Shown here one piece after another: positions 27,101-36,468 of a stretch of DNA of 64,000 bases. Origin of the DNA: Flavobacteriales bacterium (lineage in GTDB: Bacteria > Bacteroidota > Bacteroidia > Flavobacteriales > Flavobacteriaceae). A model generated the notes under the pieces. It was not told the DNA's origin. It saw only the letters and a program-made list of their open reading frames with translations, and did no database searches. Each line of letters opens with the position of its first letter. Position 1 is the first letter of the stretch. The position numbers and the translations under genes were made by a program. The DNA lies in NCBI GenBank assembly GCA_020635875.1, contig JACJYY010000004.1, forward strand, positions 124,001 to 188,000. Direction: 5' to 3'.

Positions 27101-28324
27101 ATGAATAATAGAGTTGTAATTACAGGAATGGGAATTTACTCTTGTTTGGGTTTATCCTTAGAAGAAGTAAAAGAGTCATTATACCAAGGAAAATCAGGAA
27201 TTGTTGCCGATTTAGAACGCAAGGAGTTTGGATTTCAATCGTGTTTGACAGGAATGGTGCCTCGTCCAGATTTAAAGGATAAATTGACCAGACGACAACG
27301 CATTAGCATTGGAGAGGAAACAGAATATGCCTATATGGCTACTGTCGAAGCTCTGGAAAATGCAAAAATGACTCAAGAATATATTGATGCCAATGAGGTA
27401 GGAATGCTTTACGGAAATGATAGTGTGTCCAGATCAATAATAGAAGCAACGGATATTATCAGAGAAAAGAAGGATACGTCATTAGTAGGTTCGGGTGCTA
27501 TTTTTAAGTCGATGAATTCTACTGTCAATATGAATTTATCCACCATTTTTAGACTAAGAGGAATTAATATAGCGATTAGCGCGGCTTGTGCCAGTGGTTC
27601 ACATTCTATAGGTTTAGCTTACTTTTTGATAAAAAACGGATTGCAAGAGGCTATAGTGTGTGGTGGAGCGCAGGAGATTAATAAATACGCTATGAGTACT
27701 TTTGATGGTTTAGGAGTGTTTGCTTCAGACGAAGGAGATCCTACCAAAGCTTCAAAACCATTTGATGCCGCTAGAGGGGGGTTAATTCCAAGTGGAGGAG
27801 CAGCCACTTTAATTCTTGAAAGTTACGAATCAGCAGTAAAAAGGGGAGCACCAATTATTGCTGAAGTTGTAGGATATGGTTTTTCATCTAATGGAGGACA
27901 TATATCTACTCCTAATGTAGAAGGCCCTTCTATTGCTATGCAACGTGCTTTGGATGATGCTGGATTACCAGCAGACGCAATTGATTATATTAATGCTCAT
28001 GCGACATCTACTCCAGTTGGTGATGCCAATGAGGCTAAAGCGATTTTTAATGTGTTTGGAGAAAATATGCCTTTAGTGAGTTCTACTAAATCCATGACAG
28101 GTCATGAGTGTTGGATGGCAGGTGCTAGCGAAATAATCTACTCAACGATTATGATGCAAAATTCATTTGTTGCGCCTAACATTAATTTTGAAAGTCCTGA
28201 TGACAATTCAGCCAAATTAAATTTAGCGACAACTACCGTAAATAAAAAAATTGACATATTTTTGTCAAATTCTTTCGGATTTGGAGGAACAAATTCAGCG
28301 TTAGTGGTTAAAAAAATTGAATAA
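27101..28324 (+). CDS. Beta-ketoacyl-ACP synthase, KAS II type
   Basis: 407 residues with a complete Cys-His-His triad: Cys163 in SAACASGSHS, His in NAHATSTPVGD, and His in SMTGHECWMAG. Elongates ACP-bound chains with malonyl-ACP. It lies three bases upstream of the first ACP gene and downstream of fabG, so this set (KR-KS-ACP) resembles one functional arm, likely the aryl polyene or the alkyl chain of the resorcinol. Confidence 0.92.
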   Translation: MNNRVVITGMGIYSCLGLSLEEVKESLYQGKSGIVADLERKEFGFQSCLTGMVPRPDLKDKLTRRQRISIGEETEYAYMATVEALENAKMTQEYIDANEVGMLYGNDSVSRSIIEATDIIREKKDTSLVGSGAIFKSMNSTVNMNLSTIFRLRGINIAISAACASGSHSIGLAYFLIKNGLQEAIVCGGAQEINKYAMSTFDGLGVFASDEGDPTKASKPFDAARGGLIPSGGAATLILESYESAVKRGAPIIAEVVGYGFSSNGGHISTPNVEGPSIAMQRALDDAGLPADAIDYINAHATSTPVGDANEAKAIFNVFGENMPLVSSTKSMTGHECWMAGASEIIYSTIMMQNSFVAPNINFESPDDNSAKLNLATTTVNKKIDIFLSNSFGFGGTNSALVVKKIE

Positions 28325-28326
28325 GG

Positions 28327-28581
28327 ATGGAAAAAACTAAAATGATTGAGATAGTAAACGGTTTTTTGGTAGATGAGTTTGAGGTGGATGGAGATTTAAT
28401 TAGTCCTGAAGCTAACTTAAGAGAAACCCTAGGTTTAGACAGTTTAGATTATGTTGATTTAGTGGTTACCATCGAGTCTAATTTAGGAGTAAAATTAGGA
28501 GAAGCCGATTTTACAGGAATAGTGTCTTTTCAAGACTTTTACGACTTATTGGAGAACAAAATCCTTCAACTCAAGGGCTAA
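28327..28581 (+). CDS. Acyl carrier protein 1
   Basis: 84 residues, acidic. Phosphopantetheine attachment Ser39 in LGLDSLDYVDLV. First of two ACPs in the cluster. Its sequence differs clearly from the second (39309), suggesting each serves a separate pathway arm. Confidence 0.92.
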   Translation: MEKTKMIEIVNGFLVDEFEVDGDLISPEANLRETLGLDSLDYVDLVVTIESNLGVKLGEADFTGIVSFQDFYDLLENKILQLKG

Positions 28582-28584
28582 ACC

Positions 28585-29466
28585 ATGAGTAGTTGGGATG
28601 GGAAATCTAAGGGAACTCTACTAGGGTACAAGATTTTTGTTTTCTGTATCAAAAAACTAGGAATCAAAACGGCGTATTTGGTTCTTTTTTTTGTGGCTAC
28701 CTATTATTTTCTGTTTTTGAAGGAAAGTAATCGTTGTGTTTTCTATTATTTTCATAACCGCTTAGGATATCCTTACTTTAAAGCTAAAGCACACGTTTTT
28801 AAGAACTATTTTACATTTGGGCAAACCCTTATTGACAAAACGGCAATATCAGCAGGTATGCTAAACAGGTTTACCTACGAATGTGAGGGTGTCGAAATAT
28901 TGCATGATTTATTAGAAAAGAAAAAAGGAGGGGTTCTTATTAGCGCTCATATCGGAAATTTTGAGATAGCAGAATATTTTTTCGAAGAAATTGATTTAGA
29001 TTGTCAAATAAATCTAGTAACCACAGATCAAGAACGACACGTTATTAAGGAGTATCTCGAAAGTGTCGGAAAAAAGTCAACTATCAAATTTGTTATTGTA
29101 AAAGAAGACATGTCCCATATCTACAGAATAAACGAAGTGTTAGCGAATAACGAATTAATATGTTTTACAGGTGATCGGTATTTTGAAGGGGTCAAATCAA
29201 TGAAAGAGATATTTTTAGGAAAAGAAGCCAATTTCCCAGCAGGTCCTTTTTTGTTAGCCAGCCGATTACGTGTGCCTGTAGCTTTTGTCTATGTGATGAA
29301 AGAGGATAATATGCATTATCATTTATCGACTGAGTTGGCCGAATCAAAACATAGAGATGCTCAAGCTTTATTACATTCTTATGTAAAAAGTTTAGAACGC
29401 AAGTTAGAACAATACCCGTTGCAGTGGTTTAACTACTTTGATTTTTGGGACGACCTAAAAAAATAA
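28585..29466 (+). CDS. LpxL/HtrB-like acyltransferase
   Basis: 293 residues with an N-terminal membrane segment (TAYLVLFFVATYYFLFL) and the HxxxxE acyltransferase motif in SAHIGNFEIAE. This is the lysophospholipid/lipid A late acyltransferase family. In aryl polyene clusters homologs join the ACP-bound polyene to a lipid or other acceptor; here the acceptor could be the dialkylresorcinol (ester bond of flexirubin) or a glycerolipid. Translationally close to ACP1 (3 bases). Confidence 0.85.
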   Translation: MSSWDGKSKGTLLGYKIFVFCIKKLGIKTAYLVLFFVATYYFLFLKESNRCVFYYFHNRLGYPYFKAKAHVFKNYFTFGQTLIDKTAISAGMLNRFTYECEGVEILHDLLEKKKGGVLISAHIGNFEIAEYFFEEIDLDCQINLVTTDQERHVIKEYLESVGKKSTIKFVIVKEDMSHIYRINEVLANNELICFTGDRYFEGVKSMKEIFLGKEANFPAGPFLLASRLRVPVAFVYVMKEDNMHYHLSTELAESKHRDAQALLHSYVKSLERKLEQYPLQWFNYFDFWDDLKK

Positions 29467-29471
29467 ACCAA

Positions 29472-30386
29472 ATGAAAAATGTTCTTGTAGCCTATTATTC
29501 CCAATCAGGGCAATTAGAAGAGATTGTAAAAAACGTAGTCGCTCCGCTTGAGATGAATGAGCAAGTTAGTGTTACGTACTACAAAATAGAAATGGAAAAG
29601 GAATTTCCCTTTCCATGGGACAAAGCCTCATTCTTTGATGCTTTCCCTGAATCAAGATTACAGATTCCAGCATCGATAGTTGCTCCTCCAGAAGAAGTTT
29701 TGTCACAAAAATATGATTTGGTAGTATTGGGTGCACAAGTATGGTATCTGTCTCCTTCAATTCCATTGAATTCGTTTTTGAAGAGCGAATACGTTTCTCG
29801 CTTATTAAAAGATACACCCGTGGTAACGGTTTACGGTTGTAGGAATATGTGGGTAATGGCACAAGAAAAGGTAAAAATCCTATTGAATGGTCTAAACGCT
29901 AGATTGGTTGGGAATATAGTTCTGGAAGATAAAGCACCTAACCATATTAGCGTCATTACGATTGTACAGTGGATGTTTACTGGAGAGAAGAAAAGATTCT
30001 TAGGTTTTTTCCCTAAACCAGGTGTTGCCGATGAAGAGATTGTAGGATCTAAAAAGTTTGGAGAAGTAATTTTACCCTATTTGAAAAAAGGTAGTTATGA
30101 GGGGATGCAGGAGGAGTTAGTAAAAAAAGGAGCAGTTGTGATTCATTGGTTTACCGTAAAAATGGAAAAAACGGGACACAGGACATTTGGAATATGGGCT
30201 AACCTTATCAGTAAGAAAAATCAATCGAGAAAGACTTGGTTGAAGGTGTTTAATAAGTATTTGTTAGTGGCTATTTGGTTAATTGCTCCACTAGTACAAA
30301 TTATACAAACCGTATTATATCCTCTTAATTATAAGGGAATTAGGAGAGATGACAAATATTATAAGGGAGTAGGGTTAAGAGAATAA
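29472..30386 (+). CDS. darA: Dialkylresorcinol synthesis protein DarA
   Basis: 304 residues from ATG 29472. A longer frame from TTG 29445 overlaps the previous gene and its extra nine residues do not resemble the family. N-terminal flavodoxin-like fold (MKNVLVAYYSQSGQLEEIV, an FMN phosphate loop) with VLGAQVWYLSPSIPLNSF, and a C-terminal hydrophobic helix (YLLVAIWLIAPLVQIIQTVL). DarA aromatises the cyclohexanedione product made by DarB to a 2,5-dialkylresorcinol. darB follows after a 183-base gap. Confidence 0.9.
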   Translation: MKNVLVAYYSQSGQLEEIVKNVVAPLEMNEQVSVTYYKIEMEKEFPFPWDKASFFDAFPESRLQIPASIVAPPEEVLSQKYDLVVLGAQVWYLSPSIPLNSFLKSEYVSRLLKDTPVVTVYGCRNMWVMAQEKVKILLNGLNARLVGNIVLEDKAPNHISVITIVQWMFTGEKKRFLGFFPKPGVADEEIVGSKKFGEVILPYLKKGSYEGMQEELVKKGAVVIHWFTVKMEKTGHRTFGIWANLISKKNQSRKTWLKVFNKYLLVAIWLIAPLVQIIQTVLYPLNYKGIRRDDKYYKGVGLRE

Positions 30387-30394
30387 TACATTTG
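30387..30394 (+). promoter_or_regulatory. -7 promoter box before darB
   Basis: TACATTTG (TAnnTTTG) just after the darA stop, in the only sizeable gap (183 bases) of the plus-strand cluster. It suggests a second transcript covering darB to 45.3 kb. Confidence 0.4.
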
Positions 30395-30569
30395 CAAGGC
30401 AGGAATACTTAATTAAAAGTTAAATTTTAGCTGTTTATTTTAGGTAATCAAGTTGGGGAAATTCGTTAAATGTGCATATCTTGCGCCTTGTTTCTTGAGT
30501 AAAATTAATACTTGATTTTTTTAAGAGAATTCAGATGATTTAAGGAGGATAAAGGATTTATAGAAAAAT

Positions 30570-31703
30570 ATGTTCGAAGTTTATATTACAAAATCATCTA
30601 AGTATTTGCCAAATGAGTCCATTTCTAATGACGAAATGGAGAATTATTTAGGAATGATTAATAATACTGCGTCAAAAGCAAGAAGGATTGTTCTAAGGAA
30701 TAATGGAATTACGTCAAGATATTATGCTTTGGACAAAAATGGATTACCGACTCATAATAACTCGGAATTAACTGCTAAGGCTATTGAGGGGTTATATGAT
30801 GATTTGTTCACTTCAAAAGATGTTGAGTTATTGTCATGCGGTACTTCTACACCAGATAATCTTTTGCCTTCTCACGCTGCTATGGTACATGGGTTAATGA
30901 AAAACCAGACCATCGAAATTAATTCTGCTTCTGGAGTGTGTTGCTCAGGAATGAGCGCCTTAAAATACGGTTATATGTCTGTAATGACTGGTAACACTAA
31001 TAACGCTGTTTGTACAGGTTCAGAACGTGTTTCTGCTTTATTGTTGGCAGAAAAATTTGAGAATGAAATAATTAATTTAAAGGAACTAGAAGAGCAACCT
31101 ATCTTGGCTTTTAAGAAAGACTTTTTACGCTGGATGTTGTCGGATGGAGCAGGGGCATTTTTGTTAGAAAATAAGCCTAGAGGAGAAAATCCTTTAAAAA
31201 TAGAGTGGATGAAAGCTTTTTCATATGCTCATGAGATTGAAGCGTGTATGTATTCAGGAGGAGATAAATTGGAAAATGGGCAAATAAAACCATGGGCTGA
31301 CTATCGTTCTAATGAATGGTTGTCTCAATCCGTTTTTTCAATAAAACAAGACGTAAAAATATTGGATGAATTTATTTTAGAAAAAGGAGCGGATAGTATG
31401 AGGGCAGCAATGGATGATAAGGGCATAACCGCAGATGACATTACCTATTTTTTACCTCATGTTTCTTCGCACTATTTTGTAAAGGGACTAAACGAAAGTC
31501 TACAGAAAAGAGGAATTGATTTACCGTCAGAAAAATGGTTTATGAATCTTAAAGATGTCGGTAATGTAGGATCTGCTTCCATATACTTGATGTTGGAAGA
31601 GTTGATGAACTCAGGAAAGCTTAAAAAAGGAGATAAAGTGTTATTATCCGTACCCGAAAGTGGAAGATTCTCCTATGCTTATGCCTATTTAACGGTGTGT
31701 TAA
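30570..31703 (+). CDS. darB: Dialkylresorcinol condensing enzyme DarB
   Basis: 377-residue KAS III-like ketosynthase. Active-site Cys in SGVCCSGMSA (Cys125 best fits the C-S-G position), His in LPHVSSHY, and Asn in KDVGNVGSASIYLM. DarB fuses two beta-ketoacyl units head to head to a cyclohexanedione that DarA aromatises. It lies adjacent to darA. The stop codon overlaps the ATG of the next gene (TAATG). Confidence 0.92.
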   Translation: MFEVYITKSSKYLPNESISNDEMENYLGMINNTASKARRIVLRNNGITSRYYALDKNGLPTHNNSELTAKAIEGLYDDLFTSKDVELLSCGTSTPDNLLPSHAAMVHGLMKNQTIEINSASGVCCSGMSALKYGYMSVMTGNTNNAVCTGSERVSALLLAEKFENEIINLKELEEQPILAFKKDFLRWMLSDGAGAFLLENKPRGENPLKIEWMKAFSYAHEIEACMYSGGDKLENGQIKPWADYRSNEWLSQSVFSIKQDVKILDEFILEKGADSMRAAMDDKGITADDITYFLPHVSSHYFVKGLNESLQKRGIDLPSEKWFMNLKDVGNVGSASIYLMLEELMNSGKLKKGDKVLLSVPESGRFSYAYAYLTVC

Positions 31704-32149
31704 TGATTGAAACAAAACTCCCCATAACCGATAAAACAATAATAGGTAATCTAATTCCGCAAAAACACCCTTTTGCTATGGTTGATTACCTGCAATCTTA
31801 TTCCGAAACTCATATCGAAGCAGGAATAACTGTAAAGCCAGAAAATATCTTTGTCAAAGAAGGTGTTTTTGAGGAGCCTGGTGTCATTGAACACATGGCA
31901 CAATCGGTAGCTTTACATACAGGATATAAGTATTATTTAATGGAGAAAGAGGCTCCAGTTGGTTATATAGGTTCAATAAAGGATGTAACTGTTGTGCGAC
32001 TACCATTATTGGGAGAAAAACTACTGTCAAACGTGACGATTCTTCAGGAATTCATGGGCGTAACTATGGTTAAAATTCAGACAACAATTGACGGAGAAGT
32101 CATTGCAAATGCTGAAATGAAAACAATTATAGCCAATCAAGATGAGTAA
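31703..32149 (+). CDS. Hot-dog 3-hydroxyacyl-ACP dehydratase 1
   Basis: 148 residues from ATG 31703; a GTG six bases upstream inside darB gives a longer frame but the TAATG overlap favours the ATG. FabZ-like motifs: QKHPFAMVDY with the catalytic His and EEPGVIEHMAQSVAL with the acidic partner position. Dehydrates 3-hydroxyacyl-ACP; resembles ApeI/ApeP of aryl polyene clusters. Its end overlaps the next dehydratase by eight bases, suggesting the two form a heteromer. Confidence 0.85.
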   Translation: MIETKLPITDKTIIGNLIPQKHPFAMVDYLQSYSETHIEAGITVKPENIFVKEGVFEEPGVIEHMAQSVALHTGYKYYLMEKEAPVGYIGSIKDVTVVRLPLLGEKLLSNVTILQEFMGVTMVKIQTTIDGEVIANAEMKTIIANQDE

Positions 32150-32609
32150 CCCGAGTACCGAAAAAATACTGATTCATAAATATTTACCACATCGAGAACC
32201 GATGTTAATGGTAGATTATATTTCAGAAGAAAATCTTGAAAATGTCACTACCGAATTTACGATTGCTGAAAGTAACTTATTTGTAGAAAATGGTGAGTTG
32301 GTAGAAGCAGGACTAATCGAAAATGCGGCACAATCTTGTTCTGCAATTGTTGCCAAAGAATTTTTCTTTGACGATAACAGAAATATTAATGAAGATGTCA
32401 AAGTGGTCGGATTTATTAGCGGCATTAAGAATTCTACGATTTATAGATTACCACATGTGGGAGATACTATAGAAATGAAAGGTGTATTAGGTAGTCGATT
32501 TGATGCCGAAGGATATAGTATTTGTACCATTTCATGCCAAACATACCTTAAAAAAGAACTATTATTTGAGGCAACCATAAATATGTTTATCCAACAAATC
32601 AACCAATAA
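32142..32609 (+). CDS. Hot-dog 3-hydroxyacyl-ACP dehydratase 2
   Basis: 155 residues. YLPHREPMLMVDYI holds the His of the FabZ HxxP(M/F)xxVD motif, and VEAGLIENAAQSCSAIVA the helix with the acidic residue. It overlaps the preceding dehydratase and the following hypothetical gene start, so coupled translation is likely. In aryl polyene systems two different DH subunits pair (ApeI with ApeP); this pair fits that model. Confidence 0.85.
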   Translation: MSNPSTEKILIHKYLPHREPMLMVDYISEENLENVTTEFTIAESNLFVENGELVEAGLIENAAQSCSAIVAKEFFFDDNRNINEDVKVVGFISGIKNSTIYRLPHVGDTIEMKGVLGSRFDAEGYSICTISCQTYLKKELLFEATINMFIQQINQ

Positions 32610-33013
32610 TGAAAAAGGAAGAAGTACCACAAGACGAAAGTAATTTGTCTAAGACAGATTTAAAAGAATTGTGTTATGCCACCGATTCAGAAGGTAATTA
32701 CACGACCGCATTAAGTACAGGTTGGGAACCTAAAACTATTGCACTTAACAATTCTATTAAAGATATTGAGGAGCGTGTAGAAAATGCAAGAATGGCTGTC
32801 AAAGAAGGCAAATCAAGTCCAATAGTATACTTTATGGAATTGACTAAGATGGATTGGATGACTTTGGCAGATTATGTTGATATGTGGCAATGGCGCGTAA
32901 AAAGACATTGCAAACCTTCGATTTTTAAAAAATTAAGTGATGCTAAGTTGGCCAAATATGCAGAAGCTTTTGATATCACGGTTGATGAATTAAAAAACTT
33001 TAAAGGAGAATAA
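32609..33013 (+). CDS. Conserved pigment-cluster hypothetical protein
   Basis: 134 residues, soluble, no signal peptide. Mixed charged N-terminus, a helical middle (DIEERVENARMAVKEGKSS) and a Trp-rich segment (MDWMTLADYVDMWQWRVKRH). Starts exactly at the previous stop (ATG overlaps TAATG) and its stop overlaps the start of the BtrH-like gene, so it is probably the partner of one of its neighbours. No family is recognised. Confidence 0.75.
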   Translation: MKKEEVPQDESNLSKTDLKELCYATDSEGNYTTALSTGWEPKTIALNNSIKDIEERVENARMAVKEGKSSPIVYFMELTKMDWMTLADYVDMWQWRVKRHCKPSIFKKLSDAKLAKYAEAFDITVDELKNFKGE

Positions 33014-34008
33014 TGGAAATGGATTTTACACATCATCAGTCAGCACATTGTGAGAATGGAGTAGCATCCAATTTATTGAAGCACCAAGGGATTGATATCA
33101 GTGAGCCAATGGTTTTTGGGATTGGTTCGGGCTTGTTCTTTTTTTATTTTCCTTTGTTAAAGGTAAATCATGCGCCAGCCATTAGTTATCGACCAATGCC
33201 AGGTTTAATTTTTAACCGTACAGCTAAACGATTAGGAATCAAAGTAAAAAGAACAAAATTTTCCAGTCCGAAAAGTGCTCAAGAAGCATTAGAGCAAAAC
33301 TTATCTAACAATATCCCGACAGGATTACAGGTAGGAGTATATAATTTAACCTATTTTCCTGACGAATATCGTTTTCATTTTAACGCACACAACCTAGTAG
33401 TGTATGGTAAAGAAGGAGATACTTTTTTAATTAGTGACCCTGTAATGGAAAAGGTAACGACACTTACCGAAAAGGAGTTAGAAAAAGTAAGGTTTGCCAA
33501 AGGAGCGTTAGCTCCTAAAGGACAAATGTATTATCCAACATACATTCCTACTGACTTACATTGGGAATCAGCCATCAAAAAAGCAATCAAGAGTACTTGT
33601 CGAGATATGCTAGCTCCTGTCCCAATGGTTGGAATAAAAGCAATGAAACGCTTGGCAAACGATATTAGAAAATGGCCTAACAAGAAAGGAACTAAGGTTG
33701 CTAATCATTATTTAGCACAGTTAGTTCGTATGCAGGAAGAAATAGGAACAGGAGGTGGAGGTTTCCGTTTTATATACGCGGCCTTTTTACAGGAAGCAGC
33801 CAAAAAAATAAATAACGAAGCATTAATTCCTTTGAGCAAAGAGTTGACCAATGTAGGTGATCAATGGAGAGATTTTGCGGTGAATGCTTCAAGGGTATAC
33901 AAAAACAGAAGTAATCAAACGGATGTTTATAATGCCCTAGCCGATGAGCTCGTAGGGATTGCTAATCAAGAAGAAGCCTTTTATAAGAAATTAAGAAAAG
34001 CCATATAA
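33013..34008 (+). CDS. BtrH N-terminal domain protein, putative ACP-dependent acyltransferase
   Basis: 331 residues. The N-terminal half matches the papain-like BtrH domain: HQSAHCENGVASNLL supplies the candidate Cys13, HFNAHNLVVYG the His, and LISDPVMEK the Asp. In butirosin biosynthesis BtrH moves an acyl group from an ACP to an acceptor amine. In this cluster it is a candidate for transferring the ACP-bound polyene to the resorcinol hydroxyl. The C-terminal half (IKAMKRLANDIRKWPNKK) is helical and without known function. Confidence 0.82.
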   Translation: MEMDFTHHQSAHCENGVASNLLKHQGIDISEPMVFGIGSGLFFFYFPLLKVNHAPAISYRPMPGLIFNRTAKRLGIKVKRTKFSSPKSAQEALEQNLSNNIPTGLQVGVYNLTYFPDEYRFHFNAHNLVVYGKEGDTFLISDPVMEKVTTLTEKELEKVRFAKGALAPKGQMYYPTYIPTDLHWESAIKKAIKSTCRDMLAPVPMVGIKAMKRLANDIRKWPNKKGTKVANHYLAQLVRMQEEIGTGGGGFRFIYAAFLQEAAKKINNEALIPLSKELTNVGDQWRDFAVNASRVYKNRSNQTDVYNALADELVGIANQEEAFYKKLRKAI

Positions 34009-34024
34009 TAGTTTGATTAAGACC

Positions 34025-34768
34025 ATGTTGCATATCAATAAAATTAGTAAAAAGTACAAAGGTGCTGATACTTTTTCTGTCAATGATTTGAGCTTGGAAA
34101 TAAGAAAAAATGAAATATACGGTTTGTTGGGACCTAATGGAGCAGGAAAAACAACGTTGATTTCTGTTTTGTGTGGTTTAATAAAACCTACAAGTGGCGA
34201 TTTTACCATTGATGGTTTAACCTATGCTGATAATGCTCAATCCATTAAAGAAAGGATAGGAGTCGTCCCTCAGGAATATGCCTTATACCCAACGCTTACC
34301 GCCAAAGAAAATTTGATGTATTTTGGGAGTATGTATGGGATTCAAAAACAGGAATTGCATCAGAAGATAGATCAGGGATTAGAACGATTGGGGTTAGAAA
34401 AATTTTCAGGAAAAAAGGTGGAAACCTTTTCTGGAGGTATGAAAAGACGTGTCAATTTGTTAGCAGGAATTCTTCATAATCCCAAAGTACTTTTTTTAGA
34501 TGAACCTACTGTAGGAGTTGATGTTCAGTCAAAAAATGTCATTATCGAGTACTTGAAAGAGCTTAATGCAAATGATACTACAATAGTATATACCTCACAT
34601 CATTTAACTGAAGCTCAAGATTTTTGTACTCATATAGCCGTAATTGACAGGGGACGAGTATTTGCTCAAGGAACTCCCAAAGGATTAATTGAAAATACCC
34701 CTAATGCTCACAATCTAGAAGATGTTTTTATCGCTTTAACCGGAAAAGAATTGAGAGATGATGTATAA
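34025..34768 (+). CDS. ABC transporter ATP-binding protein, pigment export
   Basis: 247 residues from ATG 34025 (a TTG 12 bases upstream also opens the frame). Walker A GPNGAGKTTLIS, signature TFSGGMKRRVNL, Walker B VLFLDEPTVGVD, H-loop YTSHHLTEAQD. Overlaps the permease gene by 11 bases. ABC-2 type exporter, probably moving pigment or intermediate across the inner membrane, or modulating envelope lipid. Confidence 0.9.
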   Translation: MLHINKISKKYKGADTFSVNDLSLEIRKNEIYGLLGPNGAGKTTLISVLCGLIKPTSGDFTIDGLTYADNAQSIKERIGVVPQEYALYPTLTAKENLMYFGSMYGIQKQELHQKIDQGLERLGLEKFSGKKVETFSGGMKRRVNLLAGILHNPKVLFLDEPTVGVDVQSKNVIIEYLKELNANDTTIVYTSHHLTEAQDFCTHIAVIDRGRVFAQGTPKGLIENTPNAHNLEDVFIALTGKELRDDV

Positions 34769-36044
34769 GTTCTGGATGACCGTATTAAAAGAAATGCTGT
34801 TACTCAAAAGAGATTTTGGGGGCTTAATCATTCTTTTTGTAATGCCTTTAGTATTAATCATTACTATAACATTGATTCAGGATAGTGCTTTTAAAGCGGT
34901 AGGTAAAAATAAAATTCCAATTTTGTTGGTGGATAATGATCATGGCACCATATCAGAAACGGTACTAAATAATTTACATTCCAATAATTCTTTTGAGATA
35001 ATTACTGAACTTGATGGTCAACCAGTAGATGACGCTACTGCACAAGAGGCTGTATTTAGAGGGGATTATCAATTAGCCATCTCAATTCCAGAAAATTTGA
35101 GTAAAGATTTGGAATATAAGGTCAATCAAAACGTCAGTAAAATAACTGAAAGGTTAGGCTTGTCAGAAGAAGAAAGTACCCCACAACAAGAAAGAGTGCT
35201 TACTCAAAAAGAAATACGATTGTACTTTGATCCAGCTACTCAGTTAACCTTTAAAAATGCAGTAAAAAATGCTATAGATAAAATGCTATCTCAGATTGAG
35301 ACGAAATCTATTTACAGTAGTTTTCAAGATCAATTTGATATGGGAGAGGAGCCTTTGTTTGATCAAAATAATTTTATTGTTTTTAAAGAAGTAGTGCCTT
35401 CTGTTAATGATAAAGAAGTTTTACCCAATTCGGTACAACACAACGTACCAGCATGGTCTCTTTTTGCCATATTTTTTATTATAGTTCCTTTGTCCATTAA
35501 TATTGTAAAAGAGAAGAGTCAGGGCACCATGACTCGATTAATCATTAACCCTACACCGTACTACTTGCTAGTTTTAGGAAAGACAGCTACCTACTTGGTA
35601 ATTTGTTTGATTCAATTTTTACTGATGGTACTCATTGGGGTATATGTTTTTCCGCATATAGGACTGCCTCAATTGGATGTTTCTAATGCTTTATTGGTGT
35701 TATGTTTGGTGGCGAGTTTTGCGGGATTAGCAGCCATTGGTTTAGGGATTTTGTTGGGAACAATTGCCAAAACACAAGAGCAAGCTGCACCCTTTGGAGC
35801 TACCTTAGTAGTTATATTAGCTGCCATTGGAGGTGTATGGGTACCTGTTTTTGCTATGCCTAAAGTTATGCAGGTAGTTTCTACTATTTCGCCAATGAAC
35901 TGGGGATTAAGTGCGTTCTATGATATTTTGCTAAGGAACGGAGGAATCACGGCTGTTTTTCCAGAGCTTATTTTTTTATTTTTGTTTTTCTTGATAACCA
36001 TACTTATTGCCGTAGCCTATGAGAAGAAAGAAAGAGCAGTATAA
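34758..36044 (+). CDS. ABC-2 type transporter permease
   Basis: 428 residues. One N-terminal membrane helix (FGGLIILFVMPLVLIITITL), a large extracytoplasmic domain of about 200 residues, then five C-terminal helices beginning WSLFAIFFIIVPLSINIV with KEKSQGTMTRLIINP, the ABC-2 coupling region. Partner of the preceding ATPase. The last 26 bases overlap the thioesterase frame. Confidence 0.9.
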   Translation: MMYKFWMTVLKEMLLLKRDFGGLIILFVMPLVLIITITLIQDSAFKAVGKNKIPILLVDNDHGTISETVLNNLHSNNSFEIITELDGQPVDDATAQEAVFRGDYQLAISIPENLSKDLEYKVNQNVSKITERLGLSEEESTPQQERVLTQKEIRLYFDPATQLTFKNAVKNAIDKMLSQIETKSIYSSFQDQFDMGEEPLFDQNNFIVFKEVVPSVNDKEVLPNSVQHNVPAWSLFAIFFIIVPLSINIVKEKSQGTMTRLIINPTPYYLLVLGKTATYLVICLIQFLLMVLIGVYVFPHIGLPQLDVSNALLVLCLVASFAGLAAIGLGILLGTIAKTQEQAAPFGATLVVILAAIGGVWVPVFAMPKVMQVVSTISPMNWGLSAFYDILLRNGGITAVFPELIFLFLFFLITILIAVAYEKKERAV

Positions 36045-36468
36045 AGAAGCCACGGAATTAACGGTTACTTCCGAGATTAGAGTGCGTTTTAATGAAACGG
36101 ATCCACTAGGTATTGTTTGGCATGGAATCTATATAACGTATTTTGAAGACGGTCGCGAAGCATTTGGACGTCAACACGGAATATCCTATTTGGATGTTCA
36201 TGATCACGGATATACGACACCAATTGTAAAATCATCCTGCGAGCACAAGTTGTCATTGAGGTATGGAGATGTAGCCACTATTAAAACAACAATCGTCGAT
36301 ACGCCAGCGGCAAAGCTGATATTTAGATATAAAATTTATACTCCCCAAGGAGAATTAGCTTGTGAGGGAGAAACTATACAAGTATTTGTAGATGCTAACG
36401 GAGACTTGTCATTAAACAGTCCGGTATTTCATCAAGAATGGAAAAAGAAAGTAGGTTTAGGTAATTAA
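36019..36468 (+). CDS. Hot-dog acyl-CoA/ACP thioesterase
   Basis: 149 residues, 4HBT family: IRVRFNETDPLGIVWHGIYI carries the Asp (D-P-L-G-I-V-W-H) of YbgC-type thioesterases. Likely releases or edits ACP-bound chains, comparable to ApeL-type thioesterases. The first Met overlaps the permease; a start a few codons later is possible because the first 12 residues are basic and not family-like. The stop touches the ATG of the next ketosynthase. Confidence 0.85.
   Translation: MRRKKEQYKEATELTVTSEIRVRFNETDPLGIVWHGIYITYFEDGREAFGRQHGISYLDVHDHGYTTPIVKSSCEHKLSLRYGDVATIKTTIVDTPAAKLIFRYKIYTPQGELACEGETIQVFVDANGDLSLNSPVFHQEWKKKVGLGN

Noticed and set aside
30541..30547. AAGGAGG as ribosome binding site of darB
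   Set aside because: It lies 22 bases upstream of the ATG, too far for SD pairing, and SD sites are rare in this lineage.
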